Below, piece after piece: positions 9,846-17,976 of a stretch of 64,000 nt of DNA. Source of the DNA: Nostoc linckia z4 (GTDB taxonomy: Bacteria; Cyanobacteriota; Cyanobacteriia; Cyanobacteriales; Nostocaceae); contig NZ_LAHA01000011.1 of the NCBI RefSeq assembly GCF_002608075.1, forward strand, positions 186,001-250,000. The letters are read 5' to 3'. A model generated the notes under the pieces. It saw only the letters and a list, made by a program, of their open reading frames with translations, did not search any database and was not told the DNA's origin. Made by a program: the position numbers and the translations under genes. Each line of letters starts with the position of its first letter. Position 1 is the stretch's first letter.

Positions 9846-10193
9846 ATGAATCCTCAAAGAGAAGAAGACTTGCAACGTCGCCTCGATAAGCTAGAGGCAG
9901 AAATTAATGCTTCACCACAGGTGGTTCCTCAATCACCAGAAGAGCAAAAACAGACATTTGAGTTTAGCTTTGCTAACTTCAACTTGCAACTGGAGCGATT
10001 TCGCATTTGGTTTAGCGGTTTATCAGCTACAAAAAAGCTGGTATTTTCGGGTGTAGCAGTGCTGTTGGGCTTGGCGATAGTGCAAGTGGTATTTAAACTG
10101 GTTGCATCTGTAATCAGTCTGGCACTTTTAGCAGTGTTAGTGTATCTTGGATACAAATTTTTTGTATCTAGTAGCTTTCAACGTAAGCAATAG
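9846..10193 (+). CDS. Small membrane protein, unknown function
   Basis: 115 residues. An N-terminal charged coiled-coil region (REEDLQRRLDKLEAEIN) and a Gln/Pro-rich linker are followed by a long hydrophobic C-terminal region (LVFSGVAVLLGLAIVQVVF and SVISLALLAVLVYLGYKFF), probably two helices. It ends 55 bp before the RDD/pentapeptide gene and may be cotranscribed with it. No family was recognised. Confidence 0.72.
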   Translation: MNPQREEDLQRRLDKLEAEINASPQVVPQSPEEQKQTFEFSFANFNLQLERFRIWFSGLSATKKLVFSGVAVLLGLAIVQVVFKLVASVISLALLAVLVYLGYKFFVSSSFQRKQ

Positions 10194-10248
10194 TCTATTT
10201 TAATTTTGCCAATCCAGACCTAGAAATAATGTCAAAGGGAATTATGCA

Positions 10249-12405
10249 ATGACGACACCAACTGTGAGGAGAAGTAATCAATCTGGTCAGTCACAAGAAC
10301 CGGAAAAAGCCAATTCGCTAATGCTAGCTAGCAGGCGTTTTGCTGCTTGGGCGGCTGAAATCACACTAGTGGTTACCAGTGGGTTGATTCCCTTTGGCAT
10401 TGGTGTCTATCTCAATTCCAGGAGTGATTTCAATCGAGTGCCGCTCAATCCTGTGCTGGTAACAACAGAAAGAGCGATCGCCAGACCATTGGCTTTACCT
10501 GTTAGCTATGGTATCCGTAACGTAGCCTGGCCGACTAATTTTTTGTGGACAATAGCCTTATTAGCGCCTGTAACCCTTTCCTGGTGGCAATTGTATTTAC
10601 TGGCTAAGACTGGTAGCACAATTCCCAAACGTTGGTTAGGAATACGGGTTGTCAACGCGCAAGGAGCGCCCCCTGGTTTGGGAGCGGTTGTGATCAGAGA
10701 AGGAATTGGTCGTTGGACTGTACCCGTTTCCATTGCTTATCTGTTGTGGCGTTACAGTTTCGCTTTTCCGAATTTAGGACTATTCACTTTTTTGGCTGTG
10801 TTAATGGTGCTAGGTGAAGGAGTAGCTTTACCGTCCCGTCGGGGAAGGCGTCGCGCCCTCCACAATCGACTAGCAGGTACTTATACTATAGATGCAACTC
10901 GCCCTTCTCCATTGTTAACTAACAGACAAGCCCAGTCTGTTGGGGATAGCGACCAACAAGCACAGGAATGGCCACAGGGAAATGAAGAACTAGCCTCCGC
11001 CGCACCAACTCAGATATCTCGTTTATGGCGACGGATACAGCAAAATCCCAATCTGACTTTGTTTGGTGTAGGGCTAACAAGTATGACTGCGGTGTTAGCA
11101 ACTTTAATAGGTACTCAAGTCTATATCCAAATCCAACAATCCCAGCGAACAACCAAACAAATCAACGGTCAACAGTTCCTAGAACTTGTCAAACAACTGA
11201 GTCCCGACTCTGGAGCTACCACTGAGCAACGTCAAAGCGCAATTTTAGCATTGGGTGGTCTCAAAGACCCGCAATCAATTCAATTTCTTGCGGATCTTTT
11301 GGTGAAGGAAACCAATCCCAGTTTGGTGGATACCATTCAACAAGCCTTGACAAGTGTCGGCCCGAAAGCCATTCCCGAATTAAAAAATAAGAATCAGTTT
11401 CTAGTGAGTGAATTAGAGTCTTTGAGCAGCAGCGCAACTCAAGAACGAGAACTGCGCCAAGGACGGCTACAAAGAAATCAGCGGACAATCAATAAAATAC
11501 TATCTGTTTACACTGGGAAAATCGAGGGCGTTGACCTGAGTCGCATCCAATTAGGTCAAAGCGGTACTCCAGGTACTTCCTTATTCAACTTGGCTCTAGA
11601 TGGTATTGATTTGTCAGGAGTGAAATTAAAATCTGCAAATTTGAACCAAGCCAATCTCAAGGGTGCCCGTTTTCGGGGTATGGGAGAGGATGGCCGCTGG
11701 GATACCTTCGACGATGTGATGGCTGATTTAAGTCAAGCTCAGTTGCAGCAAGCTAATCTCACTGATGCCAACCTCAGCCGGGTGATGATGAATCGTACTG
11801 ATTTAAGCCGCGCTACCCTCAACAGAGCTAATTTATCCAATGCCCGTTTGTATGAAGCTAGGCTCAACAGCACCCAATTAGTGGGAGCCGATTTGCGAAA
11901 TGCAGTTTTGGAACAAGCCAGCTTAACCGGAGCAGATTTAGGTGACGCCAAGTTGAACGAAGCAAATTTGTACGCTGCGCGCTTAGGTCGCGTCAGTGCC
12001 ATAGGAACACAATTATCCTTTGCTAATTTAACTAACACCGATTGGGAAGGGGCAGATTTATCAGGGGCATATTTGGATCGAGCTAATCTTAGCAATGCCA
12101 ACCTGAGTGCTACTCGTTTGACTGGTGCTGTTTTGCGTTCTGCCCAGATGGAAAACGCTAACTTGCAAAATGCCGACCTTAGTCTTGCAGATTTACGGGG
12201 AGCGAATGTAGCAGGAGCTAATTTTCAAGGAACAATTCTTGCTCCCACCAAACAAGATCCAGCCGATCAATTTGTCCAAACCCCAGACTTAGGCTCGGTA
12301 TCCGCCGTAGTCCAAGGCGTTGATTTTTCTCAAGCCAAAAATTTAGATTCCAAACAGCTAGCGTATATTTGTACACAAGGTGGCATTCATCCCCGTTGCC
12401 CGTAG
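10249..12405 (+). CDS. RDD membrane domain / HEAT-like / pentapeptide-repeat fusion protein
   Basis: 718 residues. Residues about 25-215 form an RDD-family membrane domain (FAAWAAEITLVV, GSTIPKRWLGIRVVN, RRRALHNRLAGTY). After a linker there is another membrane helix (LTLFGVGLTSMTAVLATLIG), then one HEAT-like helical repeat (SAILALGGLKDPQSIQFLADLL). From about residue 440 to 650 run many pentapeptide repeats of the A(D/N)LXX type, which fold into a right-handed square beta helix. The membrane part suggests an anchored scaffold; the fold is clear but the function is not. Pentapeptide proteins are abundant in Nostocales. Confidence 0.88.
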   Translation: MTTPTVRRSNQSGQSQEPEKANSLMLASRRFAAWAAEITLVVTSGLIPFGIGVYLNSRSDFNRVPLNPVLVTTERAIARPLALPVSYGIRNVAWPTNFLWTIALLAPVTLSWWQLYLLAKTGSTIPKRWLGIRVVNAQGAPPGLGAVVIREGIGRWTVPVSIAYLLWRYSFAFPNLGLFTFLAVLMVLGEGVALPSRRGRRRALHNRLAGTYTIDATRPSPLLTNRQAQSVGDSDQQAQEWPQGNEELASAAPTQISRLWRRIQQNPNLTLFGVGLTSMTAVLATLIGTQVYIQIQQSQRTTKQINGQQFLELVKQLSPDSGATTEQRQSAILALGGLKDPQSIQFLADLLVKETNPSLVDTIQQALTSVGPKAIPELKNKNQFLVSELESLSSSATQERELRQGRLQRNQRTINKILSVYTGKIEGVDLSRIQLGQSGTPGTSLFNLALDGIDLSGVKLKSANLNQANLKGARFRGMGEDGRWDTFDDVMADLSQAQLQQANLTDANLSRVMMNRTDLSRATLNRANLSNARLYEARLNSTQLVGADLRNAVLEQASLTGADLGDAKLNEANLYAARLGRVSAIGTQLSFANLTNTDWEGADLSGAYLDRANLSNANLSATRLTGAVLRSAQMENANLQNADLSLADLRGANVAGANFQGTILAPTKQDPADQFVQTPDLGSVSAVVQGVDFSQAKNLDSKQLAYICTQGGIHPRCP

Positions 12406-12434
12406 AATGGAATGAGGAGTGGGGAGATGAGACA

Positions 12435-12466
12435 GACAAGGAGACAAGGAGACAAGGAGACAAGTA
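12435..12466. repeat. 8-bp tandem repeat GACAAGGA x4
   Basis: Four contiguous 8-mers, three identical and a last GACAAGTA, lie between the pentapeptide gene stop and the next gene. They are flanked by partially complementary C/T-rich text (CTTGTTCCCTTGTCCTC, from about 12492), so a hairpin is possible. Confidence 0.85.
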
Positions 12467-12571
12467 GACAAATTGCAACAATTTTTTACCCTTGTTCCCT
12501 TGTCCTCTTCCCATGCTCTATGCCCTATGCCCGACGACAAATTACAAAAAAATGGTGTGAGGAATTGGGCT

Positions 12572-13060
12572 ATGAAATATGTTCCATATTCGCTTTCTGT
12601 TTTGGGGGCTGGTTTGGTGTTGAGTTTAGCTTTGAGTGCTAAACCAGCACAGGCTCAAGTAGCGTATGGCAGTTATATTGGTATCGGCCCAAGCATCGGT
12701 ATTACTGATGGTGTCCAAATTGGGGGGGTGATAGCTGGGCGTTACAAGCTTTTGGAAGCGCCAATTTCTCTGCGTGCCCAAGTTTTAATTGGTAATGGTA
12801 CGGCAGTTGTACCAACGGTTTCTTATGATGTACCCCTGAATTGGCAAGCTGATGCCTATTTGGGTGCTGGGTTGGTGTTAGCTGGTGATGATTCTCCTGT
12901 GGGCGACAAGATTAGTTTTGCTTTACAGCCGGGAATTGATTATGTGATTCCCAATAGCAATACTGTGCTTTTTGGTAACGCGATCATCGCTTTTGATGCT
13001 TACCGTGATAGTGGTGGTACAGCTATTTCTGTGCAAGGTGGCATTGGTTTAAGATTTTGA
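12572..13060 (+). CDS. Secreted/outer-membrane-like protein of unknown function
   Basis: From the ATG at 12572 (MKYVPYSLS) the product has 162 residues and a textbook signal peptide ending AKPAQA; the upstream extension is repeat-derived and unlikely to be translated. The mature chain is Gly-rich with alternating hydrophobic residues (YIGIGPSIGITDGVQIGGV, GIGLRF at the end), as in small beta-barrel outer-membrane proteins that finish on an aromatic residue. An outer-membrane location is inferred; no family was recognised. Confidence 0.75.
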   Translation: MKYVPYSLSVLGAGLVLSLALSAKPAQAQVAYGSYIGIGPSIGITDGVQIGGVIAGRYKLLEAPISLRAQVLIGNGTAVVPTVSYDVPLNWQADAYLGAGLVLAGDDSPVGDKISFALQPGIDYVIPNSNTVLFGNAIIAFDAYRDSGGTAISVQGGIGLRF

Positions 13061-13086
13061 TGGGTTGGCGTTGGTGTAGCTGCTTG

Positions 13087-13175
13087 TAGCGAAAAGTCGA
13101 GTCGGTGTGATGCTGTTGCCTTGCGTCGGAATCTTCTGGTTTGGTAGCGGCGGCGCAGCTGCGAACTTTTCAAGC
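13087..13175. repeat. Dispersed inverted-repeat element, copy 1
   Basis: The block begins AGCGAAAAGTCGAG and ends GCGAACTTTTCAAG, so its ends are inverted complements (GAAAAGT/ACTTTTC). Two more copies with the same ends occur at 27157-27228 and 34211-34278. It is intergenic. Confidence 0.6.
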
Positions 13176-13301
13176 TAGACATCGGTATCTCTAAAGAAGC
13201 GTTAAAGTTCATTGCAAATTAAAAAGTTAGTCCACGCAACGTGATAATTTTTGATGGTGTCCAGAGACAGCAAAGGATTAACACAGGAGAACACAGTGGC
13301 A

Positions 13302-13508
13302 ATGGAATCAAACTTGTTAACAGATGCGATCGCAGATGAAATGAATCAAGATTTCAGTGAATATGTCGCTAATCTACAATTACACATGACTCTGCAAGCT
13401 CGTAATCTTGTTCCACCCCTGAAACAAACACTCTTCGATAGCCGCCAGCAACTACTCCTTCAAAGCCAAGCTAACTATGAAAAGCTAGTTTCTCGACAAG
13501 GCTTATAA
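13302..13508 (+). CDS. Small protein of unknown function
   Basis: 68 residues from the ATG at 13302 (MESNLLTDAIADEMNQDF). An AGGAGA at 13285-13290 could also serve a GTG at 13296, and the ATG at 13254 has no such site. The sequence is acidic at the N-terminus and then helical and Gln-rich, consistent with a small soluble helical protein. No recognised domain. Confidence 0.5.
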   Translation: MESNLLTDAIADEMNQDFSEYVANLQLHMTLQARNLVPPLKQTLFDSRQQLLLQSQANYEKLVSRQGL

Positions 13509-13712
13509 ATATACACATACTTTAATCAAATTTCAAATAAAATAAAGGCAGATGTTGTCGAGTTAACGCCATTGGCGTTCTCACAAAATCTGCTTTTTCT
13601 GCTTTTTTAAGTATTAAGTTACTGAAATCACCCTTTTGACGCAATAGTCAAGAGCAGAAAGTAGTTAAGATGATTGCAGCAGTTCTGACAAAGAGCAGTT
13701 AGTTAAGGCTAA

Positions 13713-14969
13713 ATGGCGGCTCGAATTAAAATGACTTCATTACTTCCCCGAAATCTCAGCGTTGTTATCCGACCACTCCAATACCGGGATCTGGACGGAG
13801 TTGAGCGCATAACTCAAGAGTCATTCGCAGCCCTGACTCCCAAGGGAGCAAATTTTGCCATCAGCCAGATGCAGTGGTTACGTCGCTGGTATGGATTACT
13901 CAAATTTTTGAGTTGGTTTCCTAACCCGCTACAGTATCGCCTCTGTGCTTATGTAGCAGAGCAAGGGCGGATGCTTCTAGGGATGATTCAAGTGTCACCT
14001 TTTAACCGCACGCGCAGCACTTGGCGCATCGACCGAGTGCTACTAGAAGGTGGTGCTGATAAACAAGGAATTGGCTCACAGCTTTTACGTCATTGCTTTG
14101 AATCGATTTTGGAAGCTCGCACTTGGCTATTGGAAGTTAATATCAATGACATAGAAGCGCTGGCACTGTATCGGCAAAATGGATTTCAGCGTTTGGCAGA
14201 AATGACATACTGGGAAATCGAGCCGGAATTACTGGTTGAATTGGCGCAAGCAGAGCCAGATTTGCCCAACCTGTTACCAGTAAGCAATGCTGATGCTCAG
14301 TTGTTATATCAATTAGATACGGCATCGATGCCACCTTTGGTGCGTCAAGTTTTTGACCGGAATACCCGCGACTTTAAAACCAGTTTGTTCGGTGCTTTAA
14401 TGGATGCCGTCAAACAATGGGTAACTAAAACAGAAGTAGTCAGCGGTTACGTGTTTGAACCGCAACGCAAAGCGGCCATCGGCTATTTTCAGGTGCAACT
14501 TGACCGCAAAGGGGAAGTCCCCCACGTTGCTACACTAACCGTTCACCCAGCCTATACTTGGCTGTATCCAGAATTACTATCTCAACTAGCTCGTATTGCC
14601 CAAGATTTTCCTCAGCAAGGCTTACAATTAGCTTCCTCAGATTATCAGGCAGAGCGAGAAGAATATTTGGAGCGAATTGGGGCAAAACGCGTAGAACATA
14701 CACTAATCATGTCTCGCTCTGTGTGGCACAAGCTACGGGAGTCAAAATTCGTCTCCTTAGAAGGAATTCAGTGGACTGATATGCTACAAGGTCTACAACC
14801 GGCTCGAAAACCTATACCAGGGGGAATGTCTTGGATACAGCCAGGAAAATCACCATCCCCAGATAGACCACAGCCAAGCAAGTCAGAACCGATTAATTTT
14901 TCGGTAAAAAACAATAACATGGAAGCATCACCGATTTCCGAATCAGCAGATGCACAGCAGGAGAAGTAG
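13713..14969 (+). CDS. GNAT-family N-acetyltransferase with C-terminal extension
   Basis: 418 residues. The N-terminal ~170 residues form a GNAT fold: IRPLQYRDLDGVERIT strand/helix, acetyl-CoA loop region LLEGGADKQGIGSQLLRHC, and LEVNINDIEALALYRQNGFQ as motif B. The C-terminal half (VFEPQRKAAIGYFQVQLDR to EEYLERIGAKRVEHTLIMS) resembles a second, degenerate GNAT domain. The substrate is unknown. It overlaps or abuts yqgF, suggesting cotranscription. Confidence 0.85.
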   Translation: MAARIKMTSLLPRNLSVVIRPLQYRDLDGVERITQESFAALTPKGANFAISQMQWLRRWYGLLKFLSWFPNPLQYRLCAYVAEQGRMLLGMIQVSPFNRTRSTWRIDRVLLEGGADKQGIGSQLLRHCFESILEARTWLLEVNINDIEALALYRQNGFQRLAEMTYWEIEPELLVELAQAEPDLPNLLPVSNADAQLLYQLDTASMPPLVRQVFDRNTRDFKTSLFGALMDAVKQWVTKTEVVSGYVFEPQRKAAIGYFQVQLDRKGEVPHVATLTVHPAYTWLYPELLSQLARIAQDFPQQGLQLASSDYQAEREEYLERIGAKRVEHTLIMSRSVWHKLRESKFVSLEGIQWTDMLQGLQPARKPIPGGMSWIQPGKSPSPDRPQPSKSEPINFSVKNNNMEASPISESADAQQEK

Positions 14970-14970
14970 T

Positions 14971-15447
14971 GTGATACCCCAAGAGCAAGCAAAACCATTT
15001 ATTTCAGCTTTGGGATTAGATTGCGGTAGCAAACGCATTGGTGTTGCAGGATGCGATGGCACTGGTTTAATTGCTACGGGTCTCACTACAATTGAACGTA
15101 CATTTTTTGAACAAGATGTAGAGCAAATCCGGCAAATAATTAATGAACGCCGGGTGCAAGTCCTGGTTATAGGTTTACCTTATTCAATGGATGGCTCGTT
15201 AGGATTTCAAGCGCGTCAAGTCCAAAAATTTGCCAAAAGACTTGCTAAAGCGCTGAATTTGCCTGTGGAATACGTAGATGAACGGTTAACGTCATTTCAA
15301 GCAGAACAACTGCTAATAGCTGAGAATCGCTCTCCATCACGCCACAAAGGTTTAATTGACCGCAAGGCAGCTTCTTTAATTTTGCAACAATGGCTGGATA
15401 TGAAGCGTGCTAATTCTCACACTTCAGTGGCAACTATCGAGTATTGA
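14971..15447 (+). CDS. yqgF: YqgF/RuvX-family Holliday junction resolvase-like nuclease
   Basis: From the GTG at 14971 (158 residues); an AGGAGAAG just upstream (about 14959) favours it over the in-frame ATG at 14950, which lies inside the preceding gene. RNase H-like fold of the YqgF family: first strand ALGLDCGSKRIGVAGCD with the catalytic Asp, VIGLPYSMDGS, YVDERLTSFQAEQ with the Glu, and a late DRKAASLILQQWL with Asp. YqgF acts in rRNA 5' processing and has been proposed as a resolvase. It sits one base after the GNAT stop. Confidence 0.92.
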   Translation: MIPQEQAKPFISALGLDCGSKRIGVAGCDGTGLIATGLTTIERTFFEQDVEQIRQIINERRVQVLVIGLPYSMDGSLGFQARQVQKFAKRLAKALNLPVEYVDERLTSFQAEQLLIAENRSPSRHKGLIDRKAASLILQQWLDMKRANSHTSVATIEY

Positions 15448-15567
15448 TACCTTTTAACATGATATTCTGAAAACTATTAGCCAGCATTTGGATTTACGTG
15501 TAAAGCTATTTGATAGCTTAACGATTTACAAAGTTGCTGGTATTTATTGAGTTTGTAAATTTTGACC

Positions 15568-16140
15568 ATGTTTTCCTCTGAATTTCCTGAAGAAAATGAT
15601 AACGCTCATGCCGGTTCCATCACTTTGACTGATGAAAAAGGGCGATCGCTCGAATGTTACATAGAGCATACCTTGGAAGTAGATGGGCAAGAATATGTTT
15701 TACTGCTTCCTGTAGACTCACCTGTAGAAATCTTCTCTTGGCAAGGTGAAGACGAGGAAGAAGAAGCAGTTCTCGTAGAAGATGACGCCATTATTGAGCA
15801 AATTTTTAGCACTGCTCAGGCTGTATTATCTGAGCAAAACTTAACACTGAAAAATACAGCTTATGCTCTGACAGTTGCAGGTGATTTACCACCTGTTGAA
15901 GAATCAGAACTTTTTACTTTAGAAATTGAAGACGAAGAAGCAGATTTAGAACCAGAGCAATTACAGCTATTGGCTAGCTTCTATGATGAACATCAAGAAT
16001 ATGCAATCTATACACCTTTAGATCCGCTATTGTTTTTTGCACGCATATCGAAAACAGGCGAACCGGAATTACTTTCTCCAGAAGAGTTTCGTCAAGTACA
16101 ACCACTCCTTGAAGAACATCTTTTTAATGAAGTAGAGTAA
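15568..16140 (+). CDS. DUF3727 family protein
   Basis: 190 residues from the ATG at 15568 (MFSSEFPEEND). The N-terminal half resembles a DUF1292-type small domain (TLTDEKGRSLECYIEHTLEVDG, YVLLLPVDSPVEIF) and the C-terminal half repeats it (YAIYTPLDPLLFFARIS). The protein is very acidic. It matches a cyanobacterial/plastid DUF3727-type family and follows yqgF, a gene pair I recall from other cyanobacteria. Function unknown. Confidence 0.75.
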   Translation: MFSSEFPEENDNAHAGSITLTDEKGRSLECYIEHTLEVDGQEYVLLLPVDSPVEIFSWQGEDEEEEAVLVEDDAIIEQIFSTAQAVLSEQNLTLKNTAYALTVAGDLPPVEESELFTLEIEDEEADLEPEQLQLLASFYDEHQEYAIYTPLDPLLFFARISKTGEPELLSPEEFRQVQPLLEEHLFNEVE

Positions 16141-16309
16141 AATCCAATTTTCAACCTGTCTGAAAAATAAGGTTGGATGTTGACTGATGACTGATGACTG
16201 GGAAAGAAATATTTTTCTGTCTTTTGTGTGTGATTTGTCATATCACCGTCTAGCTTTAAAATAGGACATTGGGCGATTTATAATCCCAAATTGCTATGAG
16301 ATACTGAAA

Positions 16310-16936
16310 ATGGCTTATAGCGATTTTGCATTAAGTAAATTTAAAAAGTCATTTCCCATCACTATTGATGAAGAAGCTGATTTGTGTGCGGATGTAGAAC
16401 CTCTACAGCTTAGTGAAAAACTCACAAATACTTTAGAAGAAACTACGGAACTGGCTTTAGCAATTAACACTGAAAAAGCTCGCTCAGAAATGATTATTAC
16501 ACCGATATTATTGGAGGTAAGACGTAGGGATAATTATCCAATTAGTTTATTTTCAGGTGTAGATTTTAATGTAGATGAAGCAAGAAGTCTGAATGCTTAT
16601 TGTGATTTTATTATCAGTCCTTCTAAAGAAAAACTAACGGTTAATGCGCCTGTGGTGATTATTATTGAAGCAAAAAATGAAAATATTAAAGGTGGATTAG
16701 ACCAATGTGCAGCAGCAATTTTAGCAGCACAATTGTTTAATCAACAAGAGAAAAATGAAATTAAAAAATTTTTTGATGCTGTGACTACTGGAGATATTTG
16801 GGAGTTTTTGAACTTAGAAGCAAACGAGATATTTATTAATTTGAATAATTCTTATATTACAGAGATAGATAAAATTTTAGGGATTTTATCTCAAAGTGTT
16901 CGTGGAGATATTCCAGGATGGAGTTCGACTAACTAA
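16310..16936 (+). CDS. Putative PD-(D/E)XK-type nuclease-fold protein
   Basis: 208 residues. The central segment ARSLNAYCDFIIS...VNAPVVIIIEAKNENIKGGLDQ has the shape of a PD-(D/E)XK nuclease core: an Asp before a hydrophobic strand, then a strand ending E-A-K, then a helix with Gln. No DNA-binding or methylase partner is nearby, so it is not an obvious restriction system. Base use is A/T-rich compared with yqgF and YqeG on either side. The domain call comes from motif shape only. Confidence 0.6.
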   Translation: MAYSDFALSKFKKSFPITIDEEADLCADVEPLQLSEKLTNTLEETTELALAINTEKARSEMIITPILLEVRRRDNYPISLFSGVDFNVDEARSLNAYCDFIISPSKEKLTVNAPVVIIIEAKNENIKGGLDQCAAAILAAQLFNQQEKNEIKKFFDAVTTGDIWEFLNLEANEIFINLNNSYITEIDKILGILSQSVRGDIPGWSSTN

Positions 16937-16991
16937 ACTATATTGGGTTACGCTCTTTTGTCTGGAGCTATTTATATTTTGCCTGTTGACT

Positions 16992-17531
16992 ATGACCTGG
17001 AACAATCTTTTACAGCCTGATTTAATTTTAGAAGGTTCAGTATTAAATCTGACACCGGATATCATCCAACAGTATGGTCTCAAGGGGCTGGTGTTGGATG
17101 TAGACGAAACTTTAGTACCCTTTAGTGTGGGGATGGCTTCCCCAGAACTACAAAGTTGGGTAGAGGAAATTCGTACTTGTACTGCATTGTGGTTGGTGAG
17201 CAATAACTTGAGTGAAGCGCGAATTGGTGGAATTGCGCGATCGCTCAATTTACCTTATTATTTGGGTGCAGCTAAGCCTTCCCGACGTAAAATTAGAGCC
17301 GCATTGCAAGCAATGAATTTACCAGTGCATCAAGTAGGAATGGTAGGCGATCGCTTGTTTACTGATGTTTTAGCAGGTAATCGCTTGGGAATGTTTACCA
17401 TTTTAGTGGAACCGATTATTCATCCAGACGCTGCTTTGCGCTCTCATCCAGTGCGAAATTTTGAAGTTTGGGTATCTGAAATCCTTGGAGCGTCTATCAC
17501 CCCAAAGAAAACTAAAATTCACAAAACTTGA
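16992..17531 (+). CDS. YqeG family HAD-type phosphatase
   Basis: 179 residues from the ATG at 16992 (MTWNNLLQPDLI); a longer frame would overlap the previous gene. The HAD motifs are present: I, LVLDVDETLVPF; II, LWLVSNN; III, the Lys in AAKPSRRKIR; IV, VGMVGDRLFTDVLAGNRLG. This is the YqeG/HAD-IIIA phosphatase family found in cyanobacteria, plants and Firmicutes; plant members dephosphorylate phosphatidylglycerol phosphate, so a role in PG synthesis is possible. In many cyanobacteria I recall it next to proB, which here lies 8.3 kb away beyond the STAND cluster. Confidence 0.88.
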   Translation: MTWNNLLQPDLILEGSVLNLTPDIIQQYGLKGLVLDVDETLVPFSVGMASPELQSWVEEIRTCTALWLVSNNLSEARIGGIARSLNLPYYLGAAKPSRRKIRAALQAMNLPVHQVGMVGDRLFTDVLAGNRLGMFTILVEPIIHPDAALRSHPVRNFEVWVSEILGASITPKKTKIHKT

Positions 17532-17665
17532 GAAATCATCAGGAAAGTAAATCTAAAGAAATGATTAAGGAATCTTGCTGGAATCTAAAAATCGGGGATC
17601 ATAAGTATTAATAACATGGAGTCAGCTAAAAAAGACTCTAGCGCATAGTAAATAAATATAAACTC

Positions 17666-17707
17666 GTAAAGCGTCAGCGTTCACCTATAGGATGTCTGGC
17701 GCTTTAC
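17666..17707. terminator. 12-bp stem hairpin downstream of yqeG
   Basis: GTAAAGCGTCAG (17666-17677) pairs with CTGGCGCTTTAC (17696-17707) over 12 positions, with one G-U pair and an 18-base loop. No strong T-run follows on the plus strand. It may terminate yqeG transcription or act as a dispersed hairpin. Confidence 0.45.
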
Positions 17708-17976
17708 ATATTGCAACACTTATGAATTAGTGAGTATAAATACTACTATTAACTATTGACGGTTCATAGTCAACAGTCAACGACTTGAAACGAAATAATT
17801 GATTTTTGCAGTTCCCTAAATCGTAACTTTCTGTTTGCACAAAGTAAGAAGCGCCTAAAGACACGATGAACTCCGTCTATACACGAGCATATTACATCAA
17901 ACAGCGCAATTATTTCATTATGCTACATAAGAGTGATAGTATGATTACTAGATTTTACTGAAACTCGTATTAAATA
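17708..17976. repeat. Spacer upstream of STAND cluster, with dispersed block at 17750-17818
   Basis: About 70 bp at 17750-17818 (from ACTATTGACGGTTCATAG to GCAGTTCCC) resemble 30081-30151 upstream of hupS at roughly three quarters identity by eye. A promoter for the 17977 gene must lie here or just downstream, but I found no clear boxes. Confidence 0.5.
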
